Below are positions 50,052-58,579 of a stretch of DNA of 64,000 nt, piece by piece; within the stretch, counting starts at the first letter, position 1, and the number at the start of each line of letters is the position of its first letter. Below the pieces are notes generated by a model that was not told the origin of the DNA, searched no databases, and saw only the letters and a program-made list of their open reading frames with translations. The stretch is from Natronomonas sp. CBA1123. Its GTDB lineage: Archaea; Halobacteriota; Halobacteria; Halobacteriales; Haloarculaceae. A program made the position numbers and the translations under genes. The stretch is from the NCBI RefSeq assembly GCF_009741925.1, contig NZ_WPCC01000003.1, positions 1 through 64,000 of the forward strand, written 5' to 3'.

Positions 50052-50148
50052 ACCGGTGTATCGAGCGGCGGGCGTTTGGGTGTTGGTGTCGCCGTCGACG
50101 ACCGCTCCCGGCAAACTAAAGAGGGCCGAGCGAAAACCACCGAACACA

Positions 50149-50261
50149 GGGCCTTTAGCTAAGTCTGGTCACAGCACCCGGCTCATATTTCCGATTGTTG
50201 ATATTTCATCCGTCGGAATGGGATACCGGGCGATTCGCCGGTTCAAATCCGGCAGGGCCCA
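50149..50261 (+). tRNA. elongator tRNA-Met (CAT) with intron
   Basis: Acceptor GGGCCTT (50149-50155) pairs with AGGGCCC (50254-50260), discriminator A 50261. The anticodon stem CCCGG (50177-50181) and CCGGG (50226-50230) are split by an insertion after CTCATA. The anticodon CAT is at 50184-50186, the intron about 50188-50224 (37 bases, right after position 37). TTCCGA/TCGGAA in the intron can pair as in a bulge-helix-bulge splice site. T-arm GCCGG-TTCAAAT-CCGGC is intact. The exact splice points need confirmation. Confidence 0.88.
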
Positions 50262-50271
50262 TCCATATTTT

Positions 50272-50616
50272 GCACGATTCGTAGCCAACGAATTCGTGCG
50301 TATTAGCGCCCCTAAGGTTGATTTTCTCCTTTCTATTCCAAATTTGTGATATGGTTTCGTTTGGAGTTCAACCAACCGTTAGACGGGGGTCGCCGCTGTC
50401 GTGCGTTCGCGAATAGTCGAAAAGGGGGGATATACAAAATCAATCGGTGGTTGTGCCTGTGCAAATTTGCCGATAGGGGGTTAATTCGATAATATCGACG
50501 GTAGCCCTGATTCTCTCGTTGTCAGGACTCAGCCTGTAGTTACGAATCTGTGATGAGCGAGGGTCACTCCTCACCCTTAGCGTCTAACCCTGACTCCGTC
50601 ATTCTTCTTGGCAGGC
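50272..50616. other. island boundary gap: inverted repeat, AT-rich, no gene
   Basis: GCACGATTCGT and ACGAATTCGTGC (50272-50299) form an 11-bp stem with one bulged T just after tRNA-Met; it could be a terminator. From here to 50616 the DNA is AT-richer than the core and I see no convincing gene. This is where the core gives way to the defence island. Confidence 0.5.
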
Positions 50617-50850
50617 TCAGCCCTCGAACGGTGGTCGGAGGTCGCGCCACCGGAAGTCCGCGGTCTCGCCATCGGAGAATTTGATTCGATAGAGTACGGC
50701 ATCTCGTTCGTCACCCGTCTCTTCGGACGCATCATCTTCGATGACTTCGGTAATTGTGCCCTCTCGTCCGTGGTACCGTTCGTGGTCGAGATCGGTCACA
50801 TCCGGAATATCAATTCGAACGCGGTCGCCAGGTGAGAATCGTTGCGTCAT
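50617..50850 (-). CDS. small SH3/KOW-like protein beside the helicase, 77 aa
   Basis: A 77-residue protein: MTQRFSPGDRVRIDIPDVTD, LDHERYHGREGTITEVIEDD, ASEETGDERDAVLYRIKFSD and GETADFRWRDLRPPFEG. The GDRVRI ... HGREGTI pattern is that of small KOW/SH3-like barrels. It is divergent from the helicase gene, 73 bases away, with an AT-rich shared promoter. Proteins like it accompany helicase-methylase defence loci in other haloarchaea as I remember them, but I cannot name its function. Confidence 0.6.
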   Translation of the reverse strand: MTQRFSPGDRVRIDIPDVTDLDHERYHGREGTITEVIEDDASEETGDERDAVLYRIKFSDGETADFRWRDLRPPFEG

Positions 50851-50923
50851 CCGTGATTTGAGATGGATTACTCCCTATTCGAGCGAAGTATTAAAAAACA
50901 GACCTTCGTTGTCACAGTATCCG

Positions 50924-53900
50924 ATGCTCTCACTCGATCCGCTCGTCGACAACGCGAACTCCACGCTGGAGGACGCGTACAAGAAGGTCGTCCCGGACTG
51001 TGAGGAGATTCGCATCGCCACAGGCTATTTCTATCTCTCCGGCTTCGACCTGTTCAAGGACGACCTCTCTAACCTCCGTGACCCGGATGAACTCGGTCAC
51101 GCGCCATTGCGCATCCTGATGGGGCGGCGAACGAACCGGGAGACTGCGGACGAAATTGAAAGCGGACAGGGCCTCCGCGACCAGTTCCACGAGGAACTTG
51201 AGCAGGACATCGAGGAGCTGAACAACCCACAGGTGGAGCGGCTCGACCGACTCCGGGACTTCATCGCGAGCGGTCTCGTTGACGTGCGCGTTCGCGACCC
51301 CGAGCAGGGCTACTTCCACGCCAAGGGGGGCTGCTTCCGGGGCGCGGTTGACGACCCGAGCGTTCGCGAGGGCGATACCGACAGCCGGGCCGCAGTGACA
51401 ATCGTCGGCTCGTCGAACTTCTCGCAGAGCGGCCACCAGCACAACATCGAACTCAACCTCACAAGTCAGGAGCGGGGCGACGCCGAGGCGTTCGAGGAGT
51501 GGTACGACAACCAGTGGGCCAACGCCGAGGACTTCTCCGAGGAGATCATCCGCATCATCGAGAACAGCGACCGCTACAAGGAGTGGAAGCGCACGACCCA
51601 CGAGGAGGACGAGGACGATGATGAGGAACTCGGCACGTACATCGAGCCGTTCGAGCTGTACAAGCTCCTCGCGTACGACGAGCTGAGCGGCAACGTCGGC
51701 ACGCGCGACAGTCCGCTCTACTACTTCCAGACGCTCGGCTACGAGAGCGCCAAGGAGAAGCTCTCCAGATACGACGGCTGCATCATCTCCGACTCGGTCG
51801 GCCTCGGCAAGTCGTTCATCGGGAGCGAGCTGCTCTACGACTACCGCCAGCGCGGCGACCGGTGCCTGCTCATCGTGCCGGCGAATCTCACCGGCCAGTG
51901 GCGAGACCTCCTACAGGACGCCACCGACGAGGACGGCGACCCGTACTTCGGCCTCGACGTCGACGGCACCCACCTCGACGTGGTGAGCATCAGCAAGTTC
52001 CAGAACCTCTCCTACGAGGAAGTGGAGGAACTCGACGACGCGTTCGATGTCGTACTTATCGACGAGGCCCACCGCTTCCGCAACTCGGGGAAGTGGCGGC
52101 CGAATCCCGACCACGATGACGACTACAAGGGGACGCGTCGCCACGCTAACCTCCGGTTGCTCCGCGAGCAAACGATGATCATGCTGACGGCGACGCCGAT
52201 CAACAACTCCGCGACCGACCTGAAGAACCTCATCGGACTGTTCACGAGCGCGGAGGAGCTGATGAACAAGGCCTCGCTGGACTTCGACGCGTTCGACAAC
52301 TACATCGAGAAGTCAGAGCAGCGGAAGCGCATTGCCGCCGGCAAGGAAGAGGTGTCCGACGAGGAGGAGCAAGAGCTGACCGAGCAACTCCAGCAGCACT
52401 CGCAGGAAATCTCGGAGATTCTGAACGAGGTGATGGTGCTCCGGACACGCAAGCACGTCAAGGACACCATCCGCGACGACGAGGACTTCGAGATGAGCTT
52501 CAAGCCGCCGGAACTCCACAAGGAGGAGTACAGCCTCCCGGCGGCCTACCAGCCCATCTACCGGATGCTCCCGGACGTGATGGACGCGCTCCACCTGCCG
52601 CACATCACTATCCGGAACCCGCAGGCCGGCGGGACGCTGAAGGCGCTGTACAAGCTGAACCTCCTAAAACGGCTGGAGTCCTCCACCTACGCGTTCGTCC
52701 AGTCGATTCAGACGCTCCACGAGAGCGAGCGGGCGCTGCTGGGCTTCCTCAATGACCTGCCCGAGGACGAGGACATCGACGTGCTCCGGGCGGTACAGGA
52801 CGATGAGGCGTCGGCGACCCTCGACGACTTCGTGGAGGGGAAGGACGCCGCCGAGGACTTGGAACAGACGCTCGAGGAGTTCGGCTTCGACACCGGCGCC
52901 CTTCGGGTTGACGGCGGCGAGGACACCGAGGAACTCGAACTCGCCGACGCGACGGTGGGCGAGGTGAAGCGGTACGTCCGCGAGGATCTGACGCTCATCG
53001 CGTACTTCCTCTCGCGGTTCATCGGCCGGGTGGCCGAGGACGCCGGCGGGGTGGCCGACGCCGAAGTCGAATTGGAGCAGTGGCTCGCCGACAACGGCGC
53101 TGCCGTCCTCCCGGACGTTCCCGAGGATGAACCCAATCCGCAGCTCTATTCGGGCTACGAGTTGGTAGACGCTGATACTGCCACGCTGGACTTTTACGAG
53201 GCGGTATTCGCCCTTCGGGAGTTCCGCGACCCGAAGATCGACCGGCTGACCGAGGTGCTGAACGGGTACGACAAGAAGGTGCTCGTGTTCACGCAGTACC
53301 GGGCGACCGCCGACTACGTCCACCGGACGCTGGTCGACGACCCCGACGCACCGCTGACAGAGGCCAACAGCGCCGTGGTGAAGGGTGGCGACGAGAACAA
53401 GCAGGATGTCATCCGGAGGTTCGCGCCGGAGGCATCCGGCTACCAGCAGACGCTCGCAGAGAGCGACGAGACCGAACTCCAGTACGTCGTCGCGACGGAC
53501 ACGCTCAGCGAGGGGGTCAACCTACAGGACATCAGCGTCGCTATCAACTACGACCTGCCGTGGAACCCGATGCGAATCGTTCAGCGCGTCGGACGCATCG
53601 ACCGCATCGGCTCGACCGCCGACAAGTACGTCCACAACTTCTACCCCGACGGTGACATTGAGGCGGCGATCAAGCTGCTGGAACGGCTGCAGGCGAAGAT
53701 CGACGACATCGCGCTCATCGTCGGCAAGGAGAACAACATCCTCGACCCGAACGAGGACGCCGTGCTGGAGCGGGCCGGCGTCGAGACGCAGAAGACCATC
53801 GGCGAGCTGGAGGTTGAAGAGATCGAGCGGTCGCTTCGCGAGTCTCGGGAGGTCGACGACTACAACGAACTGGACGACACCTCGAAGAACCCGCTATTGC

Positions 53901-54733
53901 GAAACGCCGGGAGCGACGAGACCGCGGCGTTCGAGCGGTACCTGCTCAAGCAGGAGCTGAACGACGACTACGGGCTTGACGCGGACGACTTCGAGTTCGC
54001 CGAGGACTACTTCGAGGATGCTCCCGGCGAGCGCGAGTTCCTGTACACGAACGCAATCGATCACGGAAGCGGCCCGCGACCGGGCGTGTTCGGGCTGGCC
54101 CACCTCTGGTTCGAGGACGAGGAGAGCGGCGAGGCCGAACCCGCACCGCTGGGACGCGTCCGCCGGGCGTTCTACTACGAGCCGTTCGCTGGCGAGGTGA
54201 ACGAGCGTCCGGTGCGACACTTAGGAATCGAACCGGAGACAGATGGAGAGCCGGTTTCCGGGAACACCGAGTCCGTGCTATCGAACCGAGACATCATTGA
54301 GGAGCACCTCGATACTCGGCTAGAGAACATCCGAGAAGGACAGGTCGGGGCCGCGTTCAAGCAGGGCGAACAGCTCTCGAAGGAGCAAGAGACGATTCTG
54401 GACTTCATTAGCCACTATCTCGTGCCGAACCACGGCGACGAGACTGCACCTGTCGACGACCACGGGACGCTCGAAGCGTGGGCCGCCGCGCTGCATGACC
54501 GGCTGAACGATGTCAAGCTGGCCAATACAGACGAGGATCGCATCCTCCGGGAAACGTTCCGCCACCATCCTGAGTACGAGTCGTTCACCGAGTGGCCGCC
54601 AGAGGAGTTCCTCACCGAATTGGACGCGTTCCTCGAGAAGAACATCGAGGCTTCGTCGGAGTATCAGGACACCCTCGTCGGAGAGAGTGCCGTACAGGCC
54701 CGCCTCGTCTGTTGGGGGGTGGTCGGACGGTAG
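50924..54733 (+). CDS. PLD-SNF2 family helicase (defence-type)
   Basis: A 1269-residue protein. Residues 25-175 form a phospholipase-D-like domain (IRIATGYFYLSGFDLFKDDL, then QGYFHAKGGCFRG with H132 and K134, and IVGSSNFSQSG near 161-170). The rest is an SF2 helicase: motif I IISDSVGLGKSFIGSELL near 291, DEAHRFRNSGKW near 379, MIMLTATPINNSAT near 418 and the C-terminal QRVGRIDRIGSTADKYVHNF near 886. A helical tail follows. DrmD of DISARM and helicases of other restriction systems have this design, but no DrmA, DrmB or DrmC is here. The first 3 kb is GC-rich like the core, the last 0.5 kb less so. ATG 50924 follows an A-rich stretch with ATTAAAAAACAG. Confidence 0.88.
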   Translation: MLSLDPLVDNANSTLEDAYKKVVPDCEEIRIATGYFYLSGFDLFKDDLSNLRDPDELGHAPLRILMGRRTNRETADEIESGQGLRDQFHEELEQDIEELNNPQVERLDRLRDFIASGLVDVRVRDPEQGYFHAKGGCFRGAVDDPSVREGDTDSRAAVTIVGSSNFSQSGHQHNIELNLTSQERGDAEAFEEWYDNQWANAEDFSEEIIRIIENSDRYKEWKRTTHEEDEDDDEELGTYIEPFELYKLLAYDELSGNVGTRDSPLYYFQTLGYESAKEKLSRYDGCIISDSVGLGKSFIGSELLYDYRQRGDRCLLIVPANLTGQWRDLLQDATDEDGDPYFGLDVDGTHLDVVSISKFQNLSYEEVEELDDAFDVVLIDEAHRFRNSGKWRPNPDHDDDYKGTRRHANLRLLREQTMIMLTATPINNSATDLKNLIGLFTSAEELMNKASLDFDAFDNYIEKSEQRKRIAAGKEEVSDEEEQELTEQLQQHSQEISEILNEVMVLRTRKHVKDTIRDDEDFEMSFKPPELHKEEYSLPAAYQPIYRMLPDVMDALHLPHITIRNPQAGGTLKALYKLNLLKRLESSTYAFVQSIQTLHESERALLGFLNDLPEDEDIDVLRAVQDDEASATLDDFVEGKDAAEDLEQTLEEFGFDTGALRVDGGEDTEELELADATVGEVKRYVREDLTLIAYFLSRFIGRVAEDAGGVADAEVELEQWLADNGAAVLPDVPEDEPNPQLYSGYELVDADTATLDFYEAVFALREFRDPKIDRLTEVLNGYDKKVLVFTQYRATADYVHRTLVDDPDAPLTEANSAVVKGGDENKQDVIRRFAPEASGYQQTLAESDETELQYVVATDTLSEGVNLQDISVAINYDLPWNPMRIVQRVGRIDRIGSTADKYVHNFYPDGDIEAAIKLLERLQAKIDDIALIVGKENNILDPNEDAVLERAGVETQKTIGELEVEEIERSLRESREVDDYNELDDTSKNPLLRNAGSDETAAFERYLLKQELNDDYGLDADDFEFAEDYFEDAPGEREFLYTNAIDHGSGPRPGVFGLAHLWFEDEESGEAEPAPLGRVRRAFYYEPFAGEVNERPVRHLGIEPETDGEPVSGNTESVLSNRDIIEEHLDTRLENIREGQVGAAFKQGEQLSKEQETILDFISHYLVPNHGDETAPVDDHGTLEAWAAALHDRLNDVKLANTDEDRILRETFRHHPEYESFTEWPPEEFLTELDAFLEKNIEASSEYQDTLVGESAVQARLVCWGVVGR

Positions 54734-54741
54734 AGCGACGC

Positions 54742-55689
54742 TCAGAAGATGCCGTCCAACCAACCCTCCAGCCACTCATCGTCGTCAGAAGACTGCTGTG
54801 ATTCTGTTGCCCCGATGAAATCGAACTGACGCAAATCAGAGCGGCTGATACTCACATCAACCTCCTGGATGTAAGATTCTGACTCGTTTCGTAGTTCGTA
54901 GTCCCGCGCTGCCTGCTGTAGTTCGTCAAACTGGGACATATAGTAGCTAAGCTCTTCGACGGTCGCATCGACATTGTCCGCGTTAATCGATTCGTACAGC
55001 GTCTCACGAATCTTCCAGTGAATCTCGCTCATCAGGAGCGCTACGACGCGGTTATCGAGGTAGTTGATACCGCGCAGGAGCGTCCGATTGCTAACGAACC
55101 GTGTTCCCTTCCAAGCCATCTTGTATGGCGCACCGACGTACCAGAGACCCACTTCGAGACAGAAGGCAGCTAGCGAGTATCCGAACAACTCAAACTTCTC
55201 TTCATTCACATCGGATAAGATCCAATTGTTCTGGACTGCTTTGTCAAGTGTTCGAGCGTGACCGTAGAGATTGTTGAAGCTGCCAACAAGAGGGAGGAAT
55301 CGGGTGATGACCCCGATTTTGTTTCGGAAGGCAACTACCCACGCATCATCGAGATACTGAGCGATATCGTTGTTATGTAGAATCTCGATACCATATTTTA
55401 GTCTACGCGCCGCCGAACTTGCTTTCGATACCGACTGAATAGCTTCACCTATGGCATCGGGCGTAAACGGAGCTAGATTCTCCCGTAGTAGGCCTGCCAA
55501 ATCGGCCAACACGTTCCTTAATTCGCTTGTTCCGTCAGGAACCGACTCAAAAACGCTTCTCACTAGTTGTTCGAAGTCTATGTCCTCCTGTAGATGCCCC
55601 GATGATGCGAGCCCGCGCTGGATTGCTGCTCCCCCACCGACGACTCCCGCGGATGTTGTGAGGAACGCTCGTCGCCCCATCCCCGCCAT
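54742..55689 (-). CDS. putative membrane/export-signal protein in the CBASS cassette, 315 aa
   Basis: A 315-residue protein of unknown family. It starts MAGMGRRAFLTTSAGVVGGG, a twin-arginine-like signal or membrane anchor, then acidic helices (LRNVLADLAGLLRENLAPFT). A central hydrophobic segment is near residues 190-215 (FGYSLAAFCLEVGLWYVGAP), followed by YKMAWKGTRFVSNRTLLRG. The end is soluble and acidic (SSDDDEWLEGWLDGIF). It is transcribed in the same direction as the Cap15-like and CD-NTase genes, 153 bases downstream of them, and converges with the helicase (8-base gap). It could be an extra membrane effector or regulator of that operon, or an unrelated passenger. Confidence 0.65.
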   Translation of the reverse strand: MAGMGRRAFLTTSAGVVGGGAAIQRGLASSGHLQEDIDFEQLVRSVFESVPDGTSELRNVLADLAGLLRENLAPFTPDAIGEAIQSVSKASSAARRLKYGIEILHNNDIAQYLDDAWVVAFRNKIGVITRFLPLVGSFNNLYGHARTLDKAVQNNWILSDVNEEKFELFGYSLAAFCLEVGLWYVGAPYKMAWKGTRFVSNRTLLRGINYLDNRVVALLMSEIHWKIRETLYESINADNVDATVEELSYYMSQFDELQQAARDYELRNESESYIQEVDVSISRSDLRQFDFIGATESQQSSDDDEWLEGWLDGIF

Positions 55690-55783
55690 TACGTGCTATT
55701 CCTCCCTCTTTGTCGATTTGTGACCGACTTCTGGATATTGCACATATTGCCGCATTCTGGCGTAGGCACAAGAAGGAGACGGT

Positions 55784-55801
55784 ACCGTGGTGGAAGTGGA
55801 A
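55784..55801. repeat. 18-bp direct repeat, left copy
   Basis: ACCGTGGTGGAAGTGGAA here is identical to 58458-58475. The two copies bracket the Cap15-like and both CD-NTase genes (2.67 kb apart). The preceding bases GACGGT/GATGGTC are also similar. Confidence 0.6.
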
Positions 55802-55842
55802 TCGGGATGTTTGGCGATTCGCCCATGCTGAGGAAGCACCAA

Positions 55843-56490
55843 TCACGGCTGCCGTTCGAAATACATTTCTCCGTAGTTCTCCCTTCCGGGGCCGGTGTAA
55901 TAGAAACCCTCCAATACGTCCTGCTCGCCATTTCGTTTCAGTGAAAGGTCAGCAGTACCGTCGTGCGCCCTCATCGAGCTTTCCGAATCCACGTCTGGCT
56001 CGTTCCCGTACTGATACGTCAGGCTTGGCCAGCGGCCTTCCTTAGTCAGGACGGTTGCGCCGGTGCTATCCGACTCAGAGTTCTCAGTCGACAGGTGAAC
56101 GCTGATTTTCCGCCACGTTTGGTCAATATGTAGTTTAGCCGCCACACGTTGCATCTCTGCCTCCGTATCGTTGGATTCGTGGAGGGCTTCTTCGTCGATA
56201 TGGCCTTCGTACGAGGTCTTGATATATCCCTTCCAATCACCGCTAAAATCGGGGGCTCTGGACGCGCCAGTTGAGCGGGCGACTGGGGTCTTCCATCCGC
56301 GTCTAATGAAACCCGCAGAGAGGATAGTAAAAGCCAGTCCCCACGAAATAGTTCCTCCCGCAATTGCTGGCAGGCCGGCGGCGAGGAGAGAGGTCGCCCA
56401 GCCGATGATGAGTACGAGAAGGTACGCTGCGAACCCGAGAACTCCGTACACAGTTGGTCGCTTGTCATTGTCGGTGGAATAGGTGTGCAT
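55843..56490 (-). CDS. cap15: Cap15-like CBASS effector (two membrane helices plus beta-barrel)
   Basis: A 215-residue protein starting MHTYSTDNDKRPTVYGVLGF at 56490, five bases after the stop of the CD-NTase gene upstream. Two hydrophobic helices span about residues 12-60 (FAAYLLVLIIGWATSLLAAG and TISWGLAFTILSAGFIRRGW). A beta-rich domain follows: APDFSGDWKGYIKTSYEGHI, LHIDQTWRKISVHLSTENSE, GRWPSLTYQYGNEPDV and LEGFYYTGPGRENYGEMYF. This is the Cap15 (S-2TMbeta) design: an N-terminal membrane pair and a C-terminal barrel that binds a cyclic nucleotide made by its partner CD-NTase, then oligomerises and disrupts the membrane. Recognition rests on pattern, as no alignment could be run. Confidence 0.75.
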   Translation of the reverse strand: MHTYSTDNDKRPTVYGVLGFAAYLLVLIIGWATSLLAAGLPAIAGGTISWGLAFTILSAGFIRRGWKTPVARSTGASRAPDFSGDWKGYIKTSYEGHIDEEALHESNDTEAEMQRVAAKLHIDQTWRKISVHLSTENSESDSTGATVLTKEGRWPSLTYQYGNEPDVDSESSMRAHDGTADLSLKRNGEQDVLEGFYYTGPGRENYGEMYFERQP

Positions 56491-56495
56491 CCGTA

Positions 56496-57392
56496 CTAGT
56501 CCCCGTTGTAGAGCGTGTGGCTTGCCTCGATGAATTCTTGTGCCTTCGCCGCGTCCCATTGAGTAGTCCTCTCACCGAATAGTGGCTGCATTCCGTGCTG
56601 TACCGTGTATTCCGGAAACTCGTCCTCTGCGTCCGACTCCAACTCATGGAGAATTCCCTCAACTCGCTCCCGAATATCGTCCTCAGCGATATTGGTTACT
56701 TCTACGTTCGAGAGCAGGCACTCGATGAAGTACGACGGTGCGACTTCCTTGTCGACTGTACCGCGCTCCACGAGTGCGTTTCTGAAGTTCTTGAATAGCC
56801 GGATGGTTGCCTTGTAATTCCCGTCACACCACTTGTTGAACCGCTCACCCATAATCCGATGTCTCTGGGGGAAGTTCACGATTTTTGCCCCATCGTCTGC
56901 CCAGAACACGATTCCCTTCATGTGATTGCCGGGGTGTCGTGACCAAAATCGTCGGTACTGGAGACAGGGCACCACGTCAGCACCGAGCGGGAGATCGTCG
57001 GTCTCGACATCGATTGCCTTCTCTTCTCGTTCGACGTTCCGAGTGCCGTACTGCGCTTGTAGGGTTCGGTACACCCCTTCGGCGTGTTCTTCGAACATCT
57101 GTCGCGGGTTGCGTGTAGGGGCAACCTTGGTCGACGTGGCAGGAGCTTCGGAGAAGTCGGCATGGTACGTATCTGTCCGGATGACTAGAATATCGACATC
57201 CCCAGAATCGTACACCATCGTCGTGTTTCGGTACGATCCCTGGAGGTAGGTGGTGAACTCTAGACTCTCACTGACTCCCTGAAGCGAGCCTTCGCTCAAC
57301 TCATCTCGTATCTCCCGGTGTGTGTCCCGTGCTTCCTCTTGATTGGCTGTTCCGGAGTTCGTCCATCTTTGGAGTTTTCTGCGTGAAATCAT
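56496..57392 (-). CDS. CD-NTase (cGAS/DncV-like nucleotidyltransferase), gene B
   Basis: A 298-residue nucleotidyltransferase of the SMODS/CD-NTase type. The catalytic motif is TYLQGSYRNTTMVYDSGDVDILV (G52-S53 and D65-x-D67), with the third acidic residue in PLGADVVPCLQYRRFW (D139). The C-terminal helical lobe contains APSYFIECLLSNVEVTNIAE and QPLFGERTTQWDAAKAQEFI, as in gene A (APSYFIECLIYNVP). Such enzymes make cyclic di- or trinucleotides after phage infection. Gene B starts with ATG at 57392, overlapping gene A by ATGA, and its stop is five bases before the effector start. Residue counts are mine. Confidence 0.85.
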   Translation of the reverse strand: MISRRKLQRWTNSGTANQEEARDTHREIRDELSEGSLQGVSESLEFTTYLQGSYRNTTMVYDSGDVDILVIRTDTYHADFSEAPATSTKVAPTRNPRQMFEEHAEGVYRTLQAQYGTRNVEREEKAIDVETDDLPLGADVVPCLQYRRFWSRHPGNHMKGIVFWADDGAKIVNFPQRHRIMGERFNKWCDGNYKATIRLFKNFRNALVERGTVDKEVAPSYFIECLLSNVEVTNIAEDDIRERVEGILHELESDAEDEFPEYTVQHGMQPLFGERTTQWDAAKAQEFIEASHTLYNGD

Positions 57393-58336
57393 GATTGAGC
57401 CAGCCGGATGTCGGCCCCCTGCTTCTGGTCATACCAGTTGTCCCACATCGACCGGAGGCGCCTGAGCATTGTTTCCGCCTCGCTAATCTCCCACCGCGTG
57501 TTGCTGTCGCCGAAGAGTCCCTCCATCTCGGATACCTGATCGAACGTACTCAGATCAGTAGAGTCGCTCTGGAGGTGGTCAAGTATCTCCACGAAGCGGT
57601 CGCTCCGACTCGACCGCCGGAGGATATGCTCGGGAACGTTGTAGATGAGGCACTCGATGAAGTACGATGGCGCATCGATGGAGAACAACGAGTTCCAGTA
57701 TTCGTTGTAGTAGTCCCTTGTGTTCTTGAAAATCCGGACTGTCTCCTTGTAATTCGAGTGTTTTTCAGTTCCGTTATCGTAGTGGATTTTGGGGAAGTTG
57801 GTGATTCGGTTGAATCCGTATCGGGGCCGGAACGCCATCCCGTGGTCGATGTCGGGGTCACCGTTCTCCGGGTAGGAATGATAAATTCGATAGTCGCGAC
57901 ACGGAACCACGTCCACGTCGACCGGAAGGGGCCCGTCGTTGATTTCGATGGCCTTCCCGTCCCACTTTACCGGCTTCGATGACGGACTGTTGAAGCGGGT
58001 CTTCAACGTGGTGAAGACATCCTCTCTGAACTCGCTGTACGTATAGCTAGCGTCCGACGTGTTACTGTCGTAGCGCGCCTGCTCTCCCGAATCGAGATTG
58101 GAGGTATCGGAAAGCCACGTTGATTCGAGCTTGACGACGATGTCGACATCACTGGAACCGTACGTGTGGGTGTCGTTCTTGTAGGAACCCTGTAGGAAGG
58201 TATCCACCTCCGCGTCGTCGTCGATTGCCGAGCGACTCATCTCGAGGGCGTTGATGATTCGTTCCCGGGCCGTCGCCGACCCAGCATCCGCTCCTGTGCC
58301 GTGCCAGTTGTCGAACTGAGACTCCGGAATGCTCAT
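57389..58336 (-). CDS. CD-NTase (cGAS/DncV-like nucleotidyltransferase), gene A
   Basis: A 315-residue CD-NTase with TFLQGSYKNDTHTYGSSDVD (G50-S51, D63-x-D65) and the third acidic residue in PVDVDVVPCRDYRIY (D142). It also has TNFPKIHYDNGTEKHSNYKE and SIDAPSYFIECLIYNVPEHI in the helical part. The two genes are paralogues sharing these marks but are otherwise well diverged (only short stretches identical). I start at MSIPESQFDNWHGTGADAGS (58336) rather than the earlier ATG at 58432, because a TATA-like CTTATACGG lies only ten bases before the latter. It is the first gene of the operon A-B-Cap15. Confidence 0.82.
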   Translation of the reverse strand: MSIPESQFDNWHGTGADAGSATARERIINALEMSRSAIDDDAEVDTFLQGSYKNDTHTYGSSDVDIVVKLESTWLSDTSNLDSGEQARYDSNTSDASYTYSEFREDVFTTLKTRFNSPSSKPVKWDGKAIEINDGPLPVDVDVVPCRDYRIYHSYPENGDPDIDHGMAFRPRYGFNRITNFPKIHYDNGTEKHSNYKETVRIFKNTRDYYNEYWNSLFSIDAPSYFIECLIYNVPEHILRRSSRSDRFVEILDHLQSDSTDLSTFDQVSEMEGLFGDSNTRWEISEAETMLRRLRSMWDNWYDQKQGADIRLAQS

Positions 58337-58457
58337 GTCTCTCGTCGGGTCGGGGGGAGCGGTGTGGCAACGACGCCGGCGATCTGCTTTGTGGATGTGG
58401 GTTTTTCTCGTACCATCCAACTGAACATCCATGGTGAATCCGTATAAGCGGATGGTC

Positions 58458-58475
58458 ACCGTGGTGGAAGTGGAA
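58458..58475. repeat. 18-bp direct repeat, right copy
   Basis: Exact copy of 55784-55801 (ACCGTGGTGGAAGTGGAA), placed in the promoter region just upstream of the first CD-NTase gene. Confidence 0.6.
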
Positions 58476-58579
58476 GAATACTCGAAACCGGCGTTATGTC
58501 GGTCGGTCTCCACCCGAATCGAGAGGGGGTTAGTGCGTGGGGCCAGCCTGAGCCCTGTGCTGAGATACGGGACTAACTA

